A model generated the notes under the pieces. The model was not told the DNA's origin. It searched no databases and saw only the letters and a program-made list of their open reading frames with translations. The position numbers and the translations under genes are program-made. From a virus, in the IMG/VR virus record IMGVR_UViG_3300046001_003276, positions 1 to 20,957 of that record: a stretch of 20,957 bases of DNA; one strand, written 5' to 3'. Below, in pieces: positions 1 to 5,440 of this stretch. Numbering within the stretch: position 1 is the first letter of the stretch; each line of letters opens with the position of its first letter.

Positions 1-2
1 CA

Positions 3-164
3 GCGAAATGCAACCCGATAACCGAAGCCGCTAAACAATTTGGCTACACTCGGCCCGGAATAGCCAGACTTATGAATGGTAAAGTTGACCGTTGGAAGCC
101 ACAACATTTCATTATTTATGATTTTCTTAAAAATTATTTGTCTGTAAATCAACAAGTTATATAA
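3..164 (+). CDS. C-terminal part of a helix-turn-helix-like protein (5' end outside window)
   Basis: Frame 3 is open from the left edge to a TAA at 162-164, giving about 53 residues. The visible part contains a stretch resembling the recognition half of an HTH domain: ITEAAKQFGY, then TRPGIARLMNGK, then a W/F-rich tail with KPQHFIIYDFLKNYL. The pattern 'EAAKxFGxTxxxIxxLMNGK' is what short Xre/Cro-like or Mor-like phage regulators show, so a DNA-binding regulator of the early genes is the natural guess. This is inferred from motif shape only; without the N-terminus the family cannot be fixed. It could also be the tail of a larger protein with an HTH end. About 85 nt with no gene follow before the next start. 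Confidence 0.5.
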   Translation, partial: AKCNPITEAAKQFGYTRPGIARLMNGKVDRWKPQHFIIYDFLKNYLSVNQQVI

Positions 165-180
165 TTAGTTCAAAATAAAA

Positions 181-211
181 TTAGGAGGTAATGAAATTAA
201 GTGTACATTTG
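181..211 (+). promoter_or_regulatory. Putative Bacteroidota-type promoter
   Basis: TACATTTG at 204-211 matches the Bacteroidota -7 box TAnnTTTG. A TTAGGA lies at 181-186, 17 nt upstream, where the -33 box (usually TTG) would sit, so the -33 match is imperfect. The same TTAGGA is found upstream of the candidate at 3592-3599. Predicted transcription start is around 215-218, downstream of the ATG at 191, which supports ATG 251 as the start of the next gene. Confidence 0.4.
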
Positions 212-250
212 TCCTATCAAATAATAACAACAACTAAAAACAAAACTAAC

Positions 251-460
251 ATGACAACAGAAACAGAATTTGATTACATGAGTTTATATACTATGGCTAC
301 TTTTGTTGAAGAAAAAACAGAAGTTGAAACAATCATTAATGCAGAAGAAAAAAAGCCAAAAAAGGAATGCAGAAGATGTTCAGGATACGGCAGAATTGAT
401 GCATACACACATATTAAAGGTGGTGTTTGTTTTTCATGCAATGGATCAGGAAAAAAATAA
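251..460 (+). CDS. Small protein with DnaJ-like CxxCxGxG zinc knuckle
   Basis: A 69-residue protein. Its C-terminal half carries C40-RR-C43-SGYG and, 16 residues on, C60-FS-C63-NGSG, a pair of CxxCxGxG half-sites like those of the DnaJ cysteine-rich region, which would bind one zinc ion. The N-terminal 35 residues are acidic and unremarkable. The frame also opens at ATG 191, but the AGGAGG at 183-188 is only 2 nt from that ATG, a promoter -7 box overlaps its codons at 204-211, and the added 20 residues are Thr/Lys-rich and featureless. ATG 251 has the AACTAAC leader seen before the ATGs at 515 and 1219, so it is preferred. Function unknown; phages often carry such short zinc-knuckle proteins, possibly binding nucleic acid or protein. 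Confidence 0.7.
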   Translation: MTTETEFDYMSLYTMATFVEEKTEVETIINAEEKKPKKECRRCSGYGRIDAYTHIKGGVCFSCNGSGKK

Positions 461-464
461 AATC

Positions 465-488
465 AAAGGGGGCTAAACACCCCCATTT
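465..488 (+). other. G5/C5 hairpin between genes
   Basis: GGGGG (468-472), loop CTAAACA (473-479), CCCCC (480-484), flanked by AAA and ATTT that can extend the stem with a one-base bulge. It lies in the 54-nt gap between two genes. The GC-rich stem could pause or partly terminate transcription or protect an mRNA end, but there is no proper U-tract after it, so it is not called an intrinsic terminator. Confidence 0.4.
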
Positions 489-514
489 ACAAACCCAATA
501 AAAACAAACTAACA

Positions 515-835
515 ATGAAATCAATTCACATCACAAAAACAATTACCACAGTTACAACGTGGTTTAACGATGAGCAAAAACAAAAGATTGAACACGAAAG
601 TGATAGCCAACACTTTTATTTTTGGGAGGATGGCAGAATAGCGGCATCATTTGAGCAAAAGGATGCAGCCGACATATTAAAGAAATGCGATGCACTTATT
701 TCGGCAGGTTTCAATGAAATGGATTTAGCAGGTCAAGACTTCATCCCTAACAATGCTTTTCTCTCAATAGTGCTTTCACAATTCCTTCACGTTCCAAAAA
801 TCGACACAATACATAATAATAGTAATCATAATTAA
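515..835 (+). CDS. Hypothetical phage protein, 106 aa
   Basis: No family recognised. The first 15 residues are a Thr/Ile/Val-rich beta-like segment (MKSIHITKTITTVTTWF), followed by an acidic/aromatic middle (HFYFWEDGRIAASFEQKDAADILKKC) and an Asn/His-rich C-terminus (HNNSNHN). The start is supported by the ACTAACAATG leader shared with the gene at 1219. It lies 13 nt before the SSB-like gene in the same orientation, so it is probably co-transcribed with the recombination module. No membrane segment or signal peptide is seen. Its position suggests an early protein with a DNA-metabolism or host-takeover role, but nothing in the sequence proves this. Confidence 0.6.
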   Translation: MKSIHITKTITTVTTWFNDEQKQKIEHESDSQHFYFWEDGRIAASFEQKDAADILKKCDALISAGFNEMDLAGQDFIPNNAFLSIVLSQFLHVPKIDTIHNNSNHN

Positions 836-848
836 TACAATAAATCAA

Positions 849-1193
849 ATGACAATTAAAGGCACAATTAAGCGCATAGGCGCAACAGTATCAGTAAGTG
901 ATGGAAAGTTCTCAAAGAGGGAATTAATCCTAACCACAACAGACCAGTATCCACAAATCGTATCAGTTGAACTACAACAAAAAGCCTGCTCACTTGCAGA
1001 TTCATTAAAAGTAGGTCAAGACATTGAGGCTTACATCAACATTCGTGGCAGAGAGTGGACAAGTCCACAAGGCGAAGTAAAAGTATTTAACACAATAGTG
1101 TGCTGGAAAGTGGATGCTAATCCGTTTACGCAAACTGAAGACCCGCAAGCAAGCTATGCAAAGCCTGTTGAAGATGATGGATTGCCATTTTAA
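849..1193 (+). CDS. DUF3127-like single-stranded DNA-binding protein
   Basis: 114 residues, the size of Bacteroidota DUF3127 proteins. The N-terminus MTIKGTIKRIGATVSVSDGK, followed by a KRELIL strand, DQYPQIVSVEL and the later GQDIEAYINIRGREW segment, matches the OB-fold layout of that family. The last residues are acidic and end in DDGLPF, the classic SSB C-terminal tip that recruits partner proteins in bacterial SSBs. The likely role is coating single-stranded phage DNA during replication and recombination. Genes just downstream (155-aa conserved protein, then a PD-(D/E)XK nuclease) form a recombination module with it. The family call rests on remembered sequence pattern; the SSB-like tail is directly visible. 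Confidence 0.8.
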   Translation: MTIKGTIKRIGATVSVSDGKFSKRELILTTTDQYPQIVSVELQQKACSLADSLKVGQDIEAYINIRGREWTSPQGEVKVFNTIVCWKVDANPFTQTEDPQASYAKPVEDDGLPF

Positions 1194-1218
1194 TTTTAAC
1201 CCTAATACATAACTAACA

Positions 1219-1686
1219 ATGAACACACAAAAAACACATTTCAAACAACTCCGAAATACCAACTACATCGGTGGTTGGGATTTAACCGATGCCGATAAAA
1301 CAGTTACAATAACCAAAGTTGACAAGGAAAAAGTCCACGATGGTAAAGGTGGCGAATCCGAATGCTGTATTGTGCATTTTGCCGAATGCAAACCAATGGT
1401 GGCTAACGCTACTAACCTTAAGCGAATTTCAAAACTTTTGGGCAGTCCATTTATTGAGGATTGGGCTAACAAACAAATAGTGCTTACAACTGAAAAAGTT
1501 CGCGCATTTGGTGAGATGCACGATGCGGTTAGGGTATCGACCAAGCCAGTTACTAAACCGACATTGACCGGTGAAGCAATCGAAAAGGCCAAAGCAGCCA
1601 TCGCAGCGGGATCGGTTACGATTGAAGCAATAAAGAAAAAATATAATGTTACTAACGAGGTGGAAAAACTATTGACAAATGGATAA
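1219..1686 (+). CDS. Conserved phage protein of the recombination module, 155 aa
   Basis: The first ~100 residues (HFKQLRNTNYIGGWDL; DKTVTITKVDKEKV; ECCIVHFAECKPMVANATN; FIEDWANKQIVLTTEKVRAFGE) look like a small beta-rich domain that I recall from many phages beside SSB and exonuclease genes, without an assigned activity. The C-terminal ~40 residues are helical (EAIEKAKAAIAAG, then a short helix-turn-helix-like stretch ending KKYNVTNEVEKLL) and may bind DNA or a partner. The gene lies between the SSB and the nuclease and overlaps the nuclease start by 8 nt, so translation is probably coupled. No RecT/Redbeta/Erf-type annealase is recognisable nearby; this protein occupies that slot, but its being an annealase would be speculation. 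Start ATG 1219 has the ACTAACAATG leader. Confidence 0.7.
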   Translation: MNTQKTHFKQLRNTNYIGGWDLTDADKTVTITKVDKEKVHDGKGGESECCIVHFAECKPMVANATNLKRISKLLGSPFIEDWANKQIVLTTEKVRAFGEMHDAVRVSTKPVTKPTLTGEAIEKAKAAIAAGSVTIEAIKKKYNVTNEVEKLLTNG

Positions 1687-2302
1687 GATATTCAGAATAC
1701 ATTGCTCTCAAATCGGTAAGATAATGAGCAACGCAAAAACTAAAGGAGAATTGTCAGCAACCTGCAAAACATTCTTGATGGAGTGGTATGCAAATGACCG
1801 CGAACAAATACATTCCAAGTACATTATGAAAGGTAACTTAGTTGAGATTGACCTTATCGACTTTATGGCCGAGCAAATCGGACTTGGTATGGCTCAAAAG
1901 AATGAAGTAACCGTTCACAACGAATGGATGGTTGGAACGTGCGATGTTATAACGAATCACTTAATTGTTGATGTTAAGGCAGCGTGGTCTCGTAAAACAT
2001 TGCAACAACAAGCTATTGAGGGAATGAATAGCGATTACGAATGGCAAGGTCGCGGTTACATGGCACTTTATGAAAGACCTACGTTTATCGTGTTTCATGG
2101 CCTTATGAACACACCAGAGGAGGCGAATTACGAAGGAGAAGTTGTGTATGATGACTTACCGGATAACGAAAGATGGGTGGCTTATCAGGTGCAACGCGAT
2201 GTAACTATTGAGCAGTTAATTATTCAGCGCGTCATTCAATGTCGCGAATGGTTGGAGGAATATGATAAAAAAATGCTTGCGACTTTGGGAAAGATTCATT
2301 AA
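1679..2302 (+). CDS. PD-(D/E)XK exonuclease, YqaJ-like viral recombinase
   Basis: 207 residues with the order of active-site motifs of lambda-exonuclease/YqaJ-type nucleases: E56 in KGNLVEIDLI, D89 in GTCDVI, and D98-V-K100 in IVDVKAAW (the (D/E)xK signature), followed by a helix YEWQGRGYM (120-128) carrying the conserved Gln. Such enzymes resect double-stranded DNA ends for phage recombination, working with an SSB and an annealase. It overlaps the preceding gene by 8 nt. Its stop codon TAA (2300-2302) is part of a -7 promoter box for the structured RNA that follows. It is at the short end for YqaJ-like proteins. Cas4/RecB-like members share the fold, so the exact subfamily is less sure than the nuclease call. 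Confidence 0.82.
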   Translation: MDKIFRIHCSQIGKIMSNAKTKGELSATCKTFLMEWYANDREQIHSKYIMKGNLVEIDLIDFMAEQIGLGMAQKNEVTVHNEWMVGTCDVITNHLIVDVKAAWSRKTLQQQAIEGMNSDYEWQGRGYMALYERPTFIVFHGLMNTPEEANYEGEVVYDDLPDNERWVAYQVQRDVTIEQLIIQRVIQCREWLEEYDKKMLATLGKIH

Positions 2303-2307
2303 GTTTG
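2277..2307 (+). promoter_or_regulatory. Bacteroidota-type promoter for structured RNA 1
   Basis: TTG at 2277-2279, a 20-nt spacer, and TAAGTTTG at 2300-2307 fit TTG-N17-23-TAnnTTTG. The predicted transcription start is about 2311-2315, just before the first paired arm of the RNA at 2320. The box overlaps the stop codon of the nuclease gene. Confidence 0.6.
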
Positions 2308-2312
2308 CATTG

Positions 2313-2406
2313 TTGTTTCGGTTCGACACTAAAGAAACATAAACTTATTGGCCTATTTAATGGAGTGTAGAAGTCGAACCCTACACGAAATTAGATAGGC
2401 TTTTTT
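2313..2406 (+). ncRNA. Structured intergenic RNA 1 (small RNA or attenuator leader)
   Basis: Roughly 94 nt, from the predicted start to the end of a T6 run. Pairings seen: arm A GGTTCGAC (2320-2327) is perfectly complementary to A' GTCGAACC (2373-2380). B GCCTATTTAA (2351-2360) pairs over 10 bp, with one G-U, with B' TTAGATAGGC (2391-2400). C GTGTAG (2365-2370) pairs with C' CTACAC (2381-2386), leaving A' in its 10-nt loop. A to A' therefore crosses helix B and forms a pseudoknot, or competes with it. A T6 run follows B'. The next gene starts 13 nt after the T-run. It has its own promoter and terminator like a small-RNA gene, but could also be a 5' attenuator of the J-domain gene. No known RNA family was recognised. 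Confidence 0.55.
2351..2406 (+). terminator. Intrinsic terminator of structured RNA 1
   Basis: Ten-bp stem GCCTATTTAA/TTAGATAGGC (one G-U) enclosing a second 6-bp hairpin GTGTAG/CTACAC, followed directly by TTTTTT at 2401-2406. It is a strong terminator shape placed 13 nt before the ATG at 2420, so expression of the downstream gene from upstream promoters would need read-through or anti-termination. Confidence 0.65.
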
Positions 2407-2419
2407 AATTATTATAACT

Positions 2420-2701
2420 ATGAAATTCCCATTTGGAAAATTTAAAGGCACTTACATTGATGACATTGAAACAAGTTACCTTATTTATGCACTTGAAAAT
2501 TTTGATATAAATGAAGATTTGTCTGGTGCAATAAAATGTGAAATCGCATCAAGGTTTAATATAAATCCACCAACAGTTAAAAATGTAAATTTTAAAACAA
2601 TTTATTTAACTATGGCTAAAAGGTTTCATCCTGATAAGGGAGGAAGTAATGAAGCAATGCAAGCTATAAACGAATTTTATTATTTGTTATGCAACCAATA
2701 A
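2420..2701 (+). CDS. DUF3820-like / J-domain fusion protein, 93 aa
   Basis: Residues 1-46 (FPFGKFKGTYIDDIETSYLI...) match the small DUF3820 (QSregVF) pattern 'PFGKxKGxxxxDxPxxYLxW'. Residues 58-91 look like helices II-III of a J-domain: FKTIYLTMAKRFHPDKGGSN with the HPD tripeptide at 70-72, then EAMQAINEFYYLL. The HPDKGGS sequence is very like that of polyomavirus T antigen. J-domains stimulate the ATPase of Hsp70 (DnaK), so the protein could recruit host DnaK, for example to remodel a replication complex. Helix I is not obvious, so the domain may be minimal. It overlaps the primase gene by 13 nt. Base composition is visibly more AT-rich than the nuclease gene upstream, and structured RNA 1 sits directly before it, suggesting an inserted cassette. 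Confidence 0.7.
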   Translation: MKFPFGKFKGTYIDDIETSYLIYALENFDINEDLSGAIKCEIASRFNINPPTVKNVNFKTIYLTMAKRFHPDKGGSNEAMQAINEFYYLLCNQ

Positions 2702-3567
2702 CATTCAACTATTACGAAGCCGACATCAAACGTAGCACTCCACTTGGTAGTGTTACGCTTGAATATCTTATAAACGCTATTAGAACACCTAAAAAAGATA
2801 TCCGCAATGTATTTGAGGAGATAAGGATTGCAGAGGAAAATAAAGACATGGCTAAAAAACAAGCATTAAAGTCAAAACTATACTCGTTTACTCCATGTGT
2901 TTATGTTAACGGGCCGCGTAAGTATTCCAACATTCAACATTGGACTGGCTTACTTGTTTTAGACTTTGACCATTTAGCATCCGATGTGGCAGTTGAATTT
3001 AAAGAATATTTATTCAATGAATATAAATACATCATAACCGCGTGGCTATCGGCTTCAAGGCATGGTGTTCGCGCACTGGTTAAGATTCCGATTTGCACTT
3101 CGGTAGATGAATTCAAACAATACTATGCAGGAATTGAGCGACACCTTAACTGTTATAATGGGTTTGATACAGCACCAAAGAACTGCATACTACCAATGTT
3201 TATTAGTTACGATGCCGACATTCTACACAGAAACGATGCTCAAACTTGGTCAACAAAACATATTGAAATCGTTAGGCCTGCAGTAAAACAATATATTATT
3301 GATGACAAAACTTCTGTTATAGAAAAGATTATTTCAAAGCGTATTAATACCATAACCGATACTGGGCATATTATTTTACGTGCTACGAGTTACTTGCTCG
3401 GAGGTTATGTTGGCGCAAATTATATTGATTATAATGATGCCATTTCTTTAATCAATAACTTAATTGATTCGCAAAGCTACCTTTCTAAAAAGCCTGATGT
3501 GTATAAACAAACCGCAAAACAAATGGTGGATAAGGGTTTAAATTTTCCTACTTATTTATCTAAATAA
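2689..3567 (+). CDS. VirE_N / BT4734-like primase (PrimPol-type)
   Basis: 292 residues. The core WTGLLVLDFDHL (85-96) supplies the D92-x-D94 metal-binding pair, and SASRHGVRALVKI (121-133) supplies the S-x-x-H motif of the archaeo-eukaryotic primase/PrimPol fold, as in the VirE_N (BT4734-like) family common in Bacteroidota mobile elements. The N-terminal ~65 residues (EYLINAIRTPKKD) are typical of that family; the C-terminal ~90 residues are helical. In many Bacteroidota elements this domain is fused to a P-loop helicase domain; here the helicase is a separate gene at 3884. The protein probably makes primers at the phage origin. It overlaps the preceding gene by 13 nt. It is followed by structured RNA 2. 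Confidence 0.8.
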   Translation: MQPITFNYYEADIKRSTPLGSVTLEYLINAIRTPKKDIRNVFEEIRIAEENKDMAKKQALKSKLYSFTPCVYVNGPRKYSNIQHWTGLLVLDFDHLASDVAVEFKEYLFNEYKYIITAWLSASRHGVRALVKIPICTSVDEFKQYYAGIERHLNCYNGFDTAPKNCILPMFISYDADILHRNDAQTWSTKHIEIVRPAVKQYIIDDKTSVIEKIISKRINTITDTGHIILRATSYLLGGYVGANYIDYNDAISLINNLIDSQSYLSKKPDVYKQTAKQMVDKGLNFPTYLSK

Positions 3568-3569
3568 AT

Positions 3570-3599
3570 TTAGGAATTAAAAATATTTAATTATATTTG
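3570..3599 (+). promoter_or_regulatory. Putative promoter for structured RNA 2
   Basis: TATATTTG at 3592-3599 is a perfect TAnnTTTG box. TTAGGA at 3570-3575 lies 16 nt upstream; it is not the usual TTG but is the same hexamer found at 181-186. The predicted transcription start (about 3603-3606) coincides with the first base of the paired arm at 3604. Confidence 0.5.
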
Positions 3600-3603
3600 C
3601 ACC

Positions 3604-3705
3604 GCTTACTCACTTATGAAAATATTTAAAAATCCTATCATTCACATTGCCAATTGTTGCGACCGCAACGAGTGGGTAAGCCTTTGTGTTTGATAGGTAT
3701 TTTTT
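3604..3705 (+). ncRNA. Structured intergenic RNA 2 (related to RNA 1)
   Basis: About 100 nt in the 141-nt gap between primase and the 62-aa gene. Pairings: A GCTTACTCACTT (3604-3615) with A' GAGTGGGTAAGC (3670-3681), 12 bp including two G-U; hairpin C GTTGC-GACC-GCAAC (3656-3669), which abuts A' and could stack on it; B CCTATCA (3634-3640) with B' TGATAGG (3691-3697), followed by TATTTTTT. The order A-B-C-C'-A'-B' is a pseudoknot topology. RNA 1 shares the promoter-head, the CCTAT...ATAGG terminal stem, the T-run and the size. The T-run ends 3 nt before the next ATG. It may be a small RNA or a leader attenuator; no known family was recognised. Confidence 0.55.
3634..3705 (+). terminator. Intrinsic terminator of structured RNA 2
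   Basis: CCTATCA (3634-3640) and TGATAGG (3691-3697) form a 7-bp stem followed by TATTTTTT (3698-3705). The loop is long (50 nt) and holds the GTTGC/GCAAC hairpin and arm A', so efficiency may depend on folding of the inner part. ATG 3709 follows at once. Confidence 0.5.
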
Positions 3706-3708
3706 ATT

Positions 3709-3897
3709 ATGGAAAACCCAAAAACAAAAAAAGAAAGATTTGATTACTTTGCAGGATTAGCAATGCAAAGTTTTATTTCAAAAATGGAAGAAAGTTATAA
3801 AGATTTTGAAGAACTTGACATAGAAATTATATGTTTTGCTGCAAGAGAATTTGCTCAAGAAATGATAAAACAAATTGACGAAAATGAACAAATTTAA
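3709..3897 (+). CDS. Small acidic phage protein, 62 aa
   Basis: The pattern RFDYFAGLAMQSFISKM...EIICFAAREFAQEMIKQ resembles short helical proteins found in many phages with a 'DYFAxxAMQ' motif and a C-terminal 'A..yADAmi' helix; I know of no function for that group. No membrane segment or cysteine motif is present. Its ATG is only 3 nt beyond the T-run of structured RNA 2, so ribosome access and transcription may be tied to folding of that RNA. It overlaps the helicase gene by 14 nt, which would couple their translation. Confidence 0.65.
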   Translation: MENPKTKKERFDYFAGLAMQSFISKMEESYKDFEELDIEIICFAAREFAQEMIKQIDENEQI

Positions 3898-5440
3898 GAA
3901 ACCCGAAAAGAATTCAATCTACAATCCAATAGATTGGTTTAACGAATTTGGAACGATGCAACAAATATTTGAGGGCGATAAAAAATGTATTTCGTTTTCA
4001 GAAACTGAAGCAACATATCCAGTTAGTGATGCAAGTGATTTGTCTAAAAGTCCTAATTTTATTTTAAATAAAAACGGAAAGATTGACATTAAGAAGTCAA
4101 ACCCATTTGATTTAGCAACTGGACAAAGCTTCAGTAAATTTATTTTACTTACAACAGTAAAATTTAAAGGCGATTACTTTCAAGCAATGAGTCACGTTTC
4201 TTACAATATAATGCAAAACGAAATACCTTACATTCGCGTTGGCTCCGATTATTTTAAAGTAATTAAAAAAGATGACCGCTATTCAGGAACTAATGTTATT
4301 TTAAAGTCTTGGAAAAAAGATGAAATAAAAGAAGATCATACGAAAAATATACTTTGCAAAATTTATAAGTTTGATGACTTCACAATTATTCCTAATAATG
4401 TGACTTTTATTCCATCTAAAAACAACTGCTATAATTTGTATGCCAAATTCCCACATACAAAATTTAGTGATACTGTTTACACCAATGACATTAGTGTTAC
4501 ACTTGGTTTGTTAAGTCACATATTTGGTGAGCAGTTAGAATTAGGTTTGAAGTACATGAAGTTACTTTATGAGTATCCTTGTCAAATATTGCCAGTGCTT
4601 TCGTTAGTTTCAACTGAAAGAGAAACAGGTAAGACTACTTTTTTAAATTATATTCAGATGTTATTTGGCGAAAATTCAACACTTATCAATCCAAGTGACT
4701 TAATGAGTAGCTTTAACGATGCTTATGCCACAAAGAATATAATTATGATTGATGAAACCGTAATTGAAAAGCAACACGTTGTTGAAAAACTTAAATCGTT
4801 GGCAACTGCAAAAACTATTTCAGTATCGCAAAAGTTTGTGCAACATTACAGCGTTCCATTCTTTGGTAAAATTATCGTTTGCACAAATAAGGAAACCGAT
4901 TTTATGCGAATTGATGACGAAGAAATTCGCTTTTGGATTAGGAAAATAAACCCAATCGTTGGCAAAAAAAATACAAACATTGAAAATGATTTGTTTAACG
5001 AGATACCTAAATTCCTAAAATATTTAGAACAACTGCCTGATATTGACTTTTCAAATTCGCGCATGGTATTCACGCAGGAAGAAATACAAACTGATTCGCT
5101 GGAGCTTATCAAAAAAGAAAGTAAAAACGGATTGAGAAAAGAACTTGAAATATACATTGATGACTTTTTTAACAATAACGATGTAAATGAGTTTGAAGCA
5201 ACTGCAAAAGATATTAAAGAAAGGTGGTTTGACAAAGAAAGAGAAAAGATGTCTTACATCCTTAAAGTGCTTAAAAATGAAATGAAAATGACACCACAAC
5301 CGAATAAGTATTATTTTCCATTTAATAGCAATAATTACCTTGAAAAAAAGAAAGGCACTCCGTTTCTATTTGTGAGGGAAAATACTCAAACCGTTCAAAA
5401 TGAATCTTATAGCGATTATGAAAACAGACAACCATATTAA
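3884..5440 (+). CDS. SF3-like (VirE / DUF5906-type) replicative helicase
   Basis: 518 residues from ATG 3884; the frame also allows TTG 3875, but an ATG three codons on is more likely. The C-terminal half has an ATPase core: Walker A STERETGKTT (243-252, K250), Walker B IIMIDE (286-291), a sensor-like GKIIVCTN (328-335) and an arginine-finger candidate in EEIRFWIRK (R349). This spacing is that of superfamily 3 helicases used by phages, plasmids and VirE-type elements. The N-terminal ~200 residues have no motif I recognise and may bind DNA or the primase. The partner primase is encoded at 2689. The gene overlaps the 62-aa gene by 14 nt and is followed by the repeat-rich candidate origin, which it could unwind. 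Confidence 0.8.
   Translation: MNKFKKPEKNSIYNPIDWFNEFGTMQQIFEGDKKCISFSETEATYPVSDASDLSKSPNFILNKNGKIDIKKSNPFDLATGQSFSKFILLTTVKFKGDYFQAMSHVSYNIMQNEIPYIRVGSDYFKVIKKDDRYSGTNVILKSWKKDEIKEDHTKNILCKIYKFDDFTIIPNNVTFIPSKNNCYNLYAKFPHTKFSDTVYTNDISVTLGLLSHIFGEQLELGLKYMKLLYEYPCQILPVLSLVSTERETGKTTFLNYIQMLFGENSTLINPSDLMSSFNDAYATKNIIMIDETVIEKQHVVEKLKSLATAKTISVSQKFVQHYSVPFFGKIIVCTNKETDFMRIDDEEIRFWIRKINPIVGKKNTNIENDLFNEIPKFLKYLEQLPDIDFSNSRMVFTQEEIQTDSLELIKKESKNGLRKELEIYIDDFFNNNDVNEFEATAKDIKERWFDKEREKMSYILKVLKNEMKMTPQPNKYYFPFNSNNYLEKKKGTPFLFVRENTQTVQNESYSDYENRQPY

Noticed and set aside
191-250. 20-residue N-terminal extension of the zinc-knuckle protein starting at ATG 191
   Set aside because: AGGAGG is only 2 nt from the ATG, a TAnnTTTG box sits within the extension, and ATG 251 has the leader shared with neighbouring genes.
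465-488. G5/C5 hairpin as an intrinsic terminator
   Set aside because: No U-tract follows the stem; kept only as an unexplained hairpin.
2320-2386. tRNA-like T-arm (GGTTCGAC and its complement)
   Set aside because: No acceptor, D or anticodon arm, and the T-loop/stem does not pair correctly on either strand; the complementarity is explained as arm A/A' of RNA 1.
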